DNA from: Seriola aureovittata
Lineage: Eukaryota; Chordata; Actinopteri; Carangiformes; Carangidae
Reading direction: 5' to 3'
Assembly (NCBI RefSeq): GCF_021018895.1
Contig: NC_079386.1
Location: forward strand, 3,081,835 to 3,145,834
DNA length: 64,000 bases
The notes under the pieces are model-generated. The model had not been told where the DNA came from, searched no databases, and saw only the letters and a list, made by a program, of their open reading frames with translations. Shown one piece after another: positions 58,866-64,000 of the stretch (its first letter is position 1; each line of letters begins with the position of its first letter). Made by a program: the position numbers and the translations under genes.

Positions 58866-61719
58866 TCAGCGCTTCAGCACTGGGCTGCCTCGCTCCTGAT
58901 CTTTCTGCAGCGCCTGCAGGACCTGAGGAGGTGCGGACAGACACGGTTAGAAAACAAGATGTAAAGACACACCCCTGACCAGGAAGCCTGAACTCTAACA
59001 TCCCACCTGTGCCCACTTCCTGTTGCGGCTGGTCATGTGAACAGAGGCGATGTGCTGGAAGAGCTGCTCGGCGGGGATGAGGTCGGGCAGGCGTGTGAGG
59101 AACTGAGCCATGTGAATGAAGTCCATGCAGGTCAGGACGTCCTGGTAGAGACGCAGCAGGCCCAGCGCCGTGCGGAACAGGAACTCCTCACTGTCTCTGC
59201 AGAACACGTCCCACACCCGACACGCCAGGTCCAACGGGAGAGACTTACTGTACAGAGTGAAGATCCTGGGGGGGGGAGGGAAGAGAGACAGGAACAGTGA
59301 CTATTGGTTTTATGATGATAGAAAAATCAGGACAAACAATGTAATTCAATAGAAACAGACAATTAGGGGGAGCAGATAACGTATAAAAACACACACACAC
59401 TAAAAGCAATAAAAGGGCGATATGGAGACACTTAAAAAGACACAAACATAAAAATATAAAAATGAGTTTTAAGAGGAGATTTAAAAGAAGTCACTGATTC
59501 TGCCTCATCTCCTCAGGCAGGTCGGACCAAAGCCAAGGGGTCCTGATGGCAAAAGCGCTTTTACCGCCTTTAGATTTAAGCCTCGACTTTGGGACGGCCA
59601 GAGGGACCTGCCCGGGGATCTAAGGCTGCGCACCGGCTCGTACGGGGTTAATTATTCTGTAATGAAGCTCGGGGGACCGGCATGCTTTGAAAGAGATCAG
59701 TAAAATCTTAAAAATCCGTTCTAAAACAAAGACGGAGACAATGGGTGGAAGCGAGGCCCGAGGGTGCTGTGAGGTGGTCTGTTAAAGCTGCTGTATTCTG
59801 AAGCAGTCAGACAGTGACTTCAGCTTTACACCAGAGAGAAGGGAGATACAGTCGTCTTGCCTGGAGAAAATGAATGTGTGAATGAATATAAATAAACAAC
59901 ACTGCTCATAACTCTAACTGTCCTCCAGGTAGTGAGGCCACAAATACACTCACCCCATCCGCTCTACAAATCAACACTTTCACTGTTTTCTTTTTTATAG
60001 ACGGAAGGACTGATAAAGAAAATAAGGTTGGTTACGAATCTAAATCTCAAGTGTCATGAAGAGTCGAAATATTTGTGAAAGTGATGTTTCCGTTTTTTCC
60101 TTTTTAATAAATTTGCTAAAAAAGTTCTGTTTTCACTCAGTCATTACCGAGTACTGAGAGTAGATTGATGAGGGAAAAAAATTATTCAAATCTTTTTTAG
60201 CATAAAACTGCAACATAACAACATACGGAAAAAGTGAAGGACTCTGAATACTTTCTGCATGTGCTGTATTGCCCCTCCCTCCCCCTCCCTTCATATGTAT
60301 GGGTGTGAGTGCTATAAGTGAAAATGAGTAAATATAGAAATCTAGAAATTTCCATTTGAGGTGGGCAGAGATCGGTGACACCCCCGCCTGCACAGACAGA
60401 CCGTCCTATTTTCTCAGAAACACACCTGACACTGAAACTGTGACAAGTTCAATGTGACACGAATCATGTTTCCAGATGACGAAATGTAACAAAGTTTTCA
60501 GCAGGACGGAGAACAAAGTGTTCTCTCCGCGCTGTCTCATATTCTGGTTTTATAGAGAGCGAAGGGTCACGTTCTAGCTGTGAAATGATATAATGGCAAG
60601 TAGGGTGAAGTTGAGATGGAAAAAAATAAAGAACACTCAATAGAAAGAAATGAAGGTGTATGAGCTTGAGACTCACCAGTCGATTAAATAAATATCGGGG
60701 GTCAGGTTGTTTTTCTTGAAATGTGCAAAGAGCTTTGGTAGATTTTCTTCAAAGAACACTTCAAATGCCGCAAAGTACGTCAACATCTGCAGAGAGGAAA
60801 CAAGGTTCTTATGCAGCAACATAAACACAAACCACATGTTTCATCAGCAGGGCGGTTAGTCATTTGTAGAAATGGACGACGGTGAAGAAAGTGAAATGTA
60901 AACAGGCAGCACAGAGGATGATGGGATGTTTTGGCCGGTCAAGACTGTGTGTGATTTCTGTTGTGTCAACATGTCAGAAAATAAAAGTGTGAAAAGGTTT
61001 CACTTAGTGACAAATGAATTAAAATCAGAGCAACAATTTAGGATAGTAGTATTATATAAATAACATGAAATATTATTTGAAATCATTTCTATGAAATTAA
61101 TTGCAAAATAATCTTCGAGCTTGTAAGATGTGATCATTTTCTGCCATTTCTAAACCGAACAATTAATCAAGAAAATAATCAACAGCTTAATTGATAATGA
61201 AAATGATTATTAGTTGGGGAAAAAAGGATGGTGTCAGTTAAAGAGCAGATGTGTAAAAATGTGATAAAAAATGTTTAGAATGCACTGAACAAAATCTGGA
61301 GGGTCATATTATATTGTTTTTTTCTTGGTTTGATCATTTGACTACAGCGTGTTTATCAGGTCTGAGGAGGAAACACTGTCCAATAACATTTAGACAGCTT
61401 TAATCCAGTGTGCATTTTCTCCTCATCTAAATCCTAATCTATATATATTTTGGCTGTGCACACGGTTCCCGAGGTCAAAAATGAACTTTCACACTCACTA
61501 AATACATATTTTTCAATCATCAATTTTTTAAATCAAATTTAAACTACTATTACTTTGTGAATTCATCTCTGGAATTCACAAAGTGCAACTTTGACATTGT
61601 CACCTTCTTTAATAACTTATTAAAAATAAGTCTAGACTTATTATTATTATTTTTCATTTTATGTAATAAGTTTTTAATTACTTTTTGAAATGATGGGGAG
61701 GAGTTTGTATAATTACACA

Positions 61720-61769
<50 letters not shown>

Positions 61770-62081
61770 ACACGTAATATTTTATTTTAACTTCTAAACT
61801 AAAAACTAAACTTTAAATATAAAAACAATACAGAACAATCTGATCTGGTCTCAAACTATAATAATTCTAAAAGTCATTGACTGTTAGTGCATGGGTGTGA
61901 ACATTTCAAGTGTCGCTGGTGGAAGTCTGGAAGAGTGAGAGTATATACTGACAAGGCTGTGGTCCACTCTGAAGAAGGCCATCTGACAGGGCTTGTTGAG
62001 CAGGTTGGCAAAAGCTATAAAGGCATCAGCTGTGTCCAGGTTCAGGATCAGCACTGCTGCGATGAACGACATTCCCTGCAC
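58866..62081 (-). CDS. tbc1d14: TBC1 domain family member 14, C-terminal four exons (partial)
   Basis: TBC1D14 is a TBC-domain protein that binds RAB11, restrains starvation-induced autophagy and works with TRAPP at recycling endosomes (family knowledge). Exons in gene order are 61953-62081 (43 codons), 60677-60786, 59007-59265 and 58866-58922 (stop 58866-58868), the last 184 residues of a roughly 690-residue protein. The first visible exon opens with [10 protein letters not shown], whose Gln is the catalytic glutamine finger. The arginine-finger exon lies off the window. Later blocks are [38 protein letters not shown] and [29 protein letters not shown] and the tail [16 protein letters not shown] favour TBC1D14 over TBC1D12. 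Donor after HSL is GTCAGT, slightly non-canonical. Confidence 0.93.
59440..59890 (+). repeat. Interspersed teleost repeat in the last tbc1d14 introns
   Basis: GAGGAGATTTAAAAGAAG, CTCAGGCAGGTCGGACCAAA, GGGGTCCTGATGGCAAAAGC, AGATTTAAGCCTCGACTTTG and a GATACAGTCGTCTTGCCTGG end reproduce the order of a very common fish repeat I remember as linked to LINE 3' regions. It lies antisense within tbc1d14. Confidence 0.55.
60065..60269 (+). mobile_element. Terminal fragment of a Tc1-like transposon
   Basis: TTTTAATAAATTTGCTAAAA, TAGATTGATGAGGGAAAAAA and GGACTCTGAATACTTTCTGC with a closing TGTGCTGTA match the conserved non-coding end of teleost Tc1 elements (canonical GTCTGAATACTT.. terminus). Only this end is present, and it lies in the tbc1d14 intron between 59266 and 60676. 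Confidence 0.65.
60787..61952 (-). other. tbc1d14: tbc1d14 intron, AT-rich
   Basis: No exon or transposon recognised. It contains an AT microsatellite running into a T tract (61723-61769). Confidence 0.55.
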
Positions 62082-64000
62082 CTACACATGCAATCGCACA
62101 AAATAAAGTACACTGTTAAAAAGACAACTTCTATGTAGAAAGTAGTGTTAATGTGTCAAGTCTCTGAAAGTGGGGGTAGGGAAAGACACTGGCAGAAAAT
62201 GAGTATGCTGTGGAAAACTAATGTTAAACGGTAAGAGAGATGAAATGCTGACACAGGCAGAAGAAGAACAACAACAAAAAAAACCTGTGCACAGAGGTGA
62301 GTTCAAAGACTGTGTGTGTGTGTGTGTGTGAGAACAGCTCAGGGGTTGGGGTCAGTGCAGGAAGTCACAGTCATTTATAGACAAGTATAGGTAGCATGGG
62401 GCTGCGGCGAGGAGCAGAAAGGCAAACCACAGCATCTACAACAAGCAGTGTGGCTCTGAAGTGCAAACATGAGTTCAGTGTAACAGCACAGTGTATTGAA
62501 AACATCAAGTCACTTTTTCTATTGCCACAGAATAATTAGAAAATTTTGAATTGGTTGAACGTGCAGGTGACTTTAAAAAAAAAAAAGAAAAAAAAAAAAT
62601 CTAATTTGTGCTTCAATCTCCAGTCTGGTTTAAAATATCTGAAATATCAGGAGATAGCGTCAGACATGAAGAGGGTCAGGACATCAGCGTGCATCGTGAG
62701 TCTGAGAACAGACAGCGATGAGTCATGCAGAGGAACGGAGGCAAATGATTAGTAAATCTCCTTGGAGGGAAGAGAAGCACAAATGGAAGGAAAAGATGTT
62801 GAGGTTTAACTGGGAAAATCACACCTACACAGAGGAGGGACCTGAAGCTCATGACTGACCGTGTGTGAGGATGTGTGGAGCTTCGTGCGTCCAGCAAAAT
62901 AAATATTTACCACAACCACCACTCTGAGCACATGTGATGTATTAACATCAGTACTGATTAATGCATTAATATCAGTGTTTAGTTCTTACAACAGAATACC
63001 AAACGTAATGCTTGGAGATAAGATTGATTATCAGTTTTATGTCTGTGCATTAACTAAAGAGCTGGAGCAGAGAGACTGGAAGCACAGGGAAACACTTAGC
63101 CAAAGGGAAAAAGGTGACCTCCGCTATCACCCCTCCAAAGCTCACTAACATGTAGCATGTTCGTGTTTGTGTCATCTTCACACCAACAGGAATGTAAAAG
63201 TGACAAGTTGTGGTTTTCAAAGGGAGAAACTACAAACTAATATCTGACTGACAGAGGTGAAGAGATGACTAGTCTATTCCATGTCTGCAGACCAGAGAAC
63301 TCAACCCGATGTGAAGTGAAGTGACAGCTTTCTACGTTTACTCTGTCTGTCAGCTGAATGCAGTTTTTTGGGTCAGCCTTTATTATTCTTTATGGTAAAC
63401 TTCAGTACAGAAAGCCAGAAATATATAATTAGAAAGAGTAGAACACATGAGGAATTAAAACAAAAGCAGAAACAGAAAGTAAAAAACAGTTAGTAAAAAA
63501 CATTTACAGGAGGAAAAAAAGAATTAAAAATGATAAAGCGGTTGCTGTCATCGATTCACGTAACAATCTTAGTGGCTACCTTTATCAACTTTCTCAGTTG
63601 GATTTTACTTTTAGGTTACCTCCCCATGCTCTATCTATCTATATATCTAAGCAGACTTGATCAAATCTTTTTATTTATTATCTATACTGTATTTAATCAG
63701 GAAGTCACATTGAGATCTAGATCTAATTTACCAGTGAGACTTGAGAACAGAAAAATAACATTATTTCATATATATATATCTATATATATAGATATATATA
63801 TTATATTAATCGCAGAAATACAAATTTTCAATGATTTAAATATACATTCAGATATGTATTCATACACACAATTGGAAGTGTGTTTATATAAACAGTTATC
63901 AGAGTTATTACTTAAATGTATACCATTGTGTACCAGGGTGACAATAAGATGAAAACTTAAACACTCATAAGTGCAAGTTAAGAAAAGAGATTCAGTAAAA
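62082..64000 (-). other. tbc1d14: tbc1d14 intron continuing beyond the window
   Basis: Upstream of the exon starting at 62081 I see no preceding exon (expected to end with a tyrosine codon just before VQGM). The stretch holds a TG run (62311-62330), an A-rich run (62574-62599) and TA repeats (63767-63806). The 140-codon frame at 63530-63952 is AT-rich and not considered a gene. Confidence 0.55.

Noticed and set aside
58866..62081. Assignment as tbc1d12
   Set aside because: Diagnostic residues ([10 protein letters not shown], the short [12 protein letters not shown] tail) and the neighbouring genes fit tbc1d14 better.
63530..63952. 140-codon Ile/Tyr-rich frame
   Set aside because: AT-rich DNA with a TA microsatellite; hydrophobic composition is a base-composition effect.
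1..64000. CRISPR arrays, operons, phage or bacterial mobile elements
   Set aside because: None seen; introns, microsatellites and vertebrate genes identify animal nuclear DNA, where these are not expected.

Overview
This is vertebrate nuclear DNA, almost certainly from a percomorph teleost. Genes are split by GT-AG introns and intergenic DNA is AT-rich. Dinucleotide microsatellites are abundant, and there are relics of fish-type Tc1, hAT, RTE/Rex-like and tRNA-SINE elements. The genes recognised are one conserved neighbourhood: sorcs2 (-), grpel1 (+), tada2b (-), ccdc96 (+), tbc1d14 (-). From memory this is the gene set and relative orientation of human 4p16.1, viewed from the other side.

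Layout. Bases 1-17116 are most simply the first intron of sorcs2, with no further exon recognised. Exon 1 of sorcs2 (signal peptide, furin-type site, start of the Vps10p region) lies at 17117-17470 on the minus strand in a GC-rich patch. About 18.5 kb of apparently gene-free DNA follows, holding microsatellites, a 22-bp minisatellite, a degenerate ~20-bp array and several transposon relics. grpel1 (four exons, 36204-39006) converges on tada2b (two exons, 43620-47272). tada2b is head-to-head with ccdc96 (three exons, 47528-51908), with only 255 bp between start codons. A three-exon CC chemokine gene (53362-54186, minus) sits between ccdc96 and tbc1d14. The last four coding exons of tbc1d14 (58866-62081, minus) close the window; its 5' part lies beyond base 64000.

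Functions. The genes share no single pathway. They cover a neuronal sorting receptor (sorcs2), a mitochondrial Hsp70 exchange factor (grpel1), a SAGA histone acetyltransferase adaptor (tada2b), an axonemal coiled-coil protein (ccdc96), an inflammatory-type chemokine and a Rab/autophagy regulator (tbc1d14). The most interesting regulatory signal is an RFX-type X-box in the tada2b/ccdc96 shared promoter, which fits a ciliary role for ccdc96.

I looked for an undescribed system and found none that the sequence supports. The observations worth checking are the X-box, an in-frame stop-free 99-nt intron in ccdc96, the chemokine inside an otherwise conserved block, a dispersed repeat carrying nuclear-receptor DR1 motifs, two Gly-rich expansions in Tada2b, and two unusual tandem arrays. 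Coordinates of repeats are approximate because they were delimited by eye.
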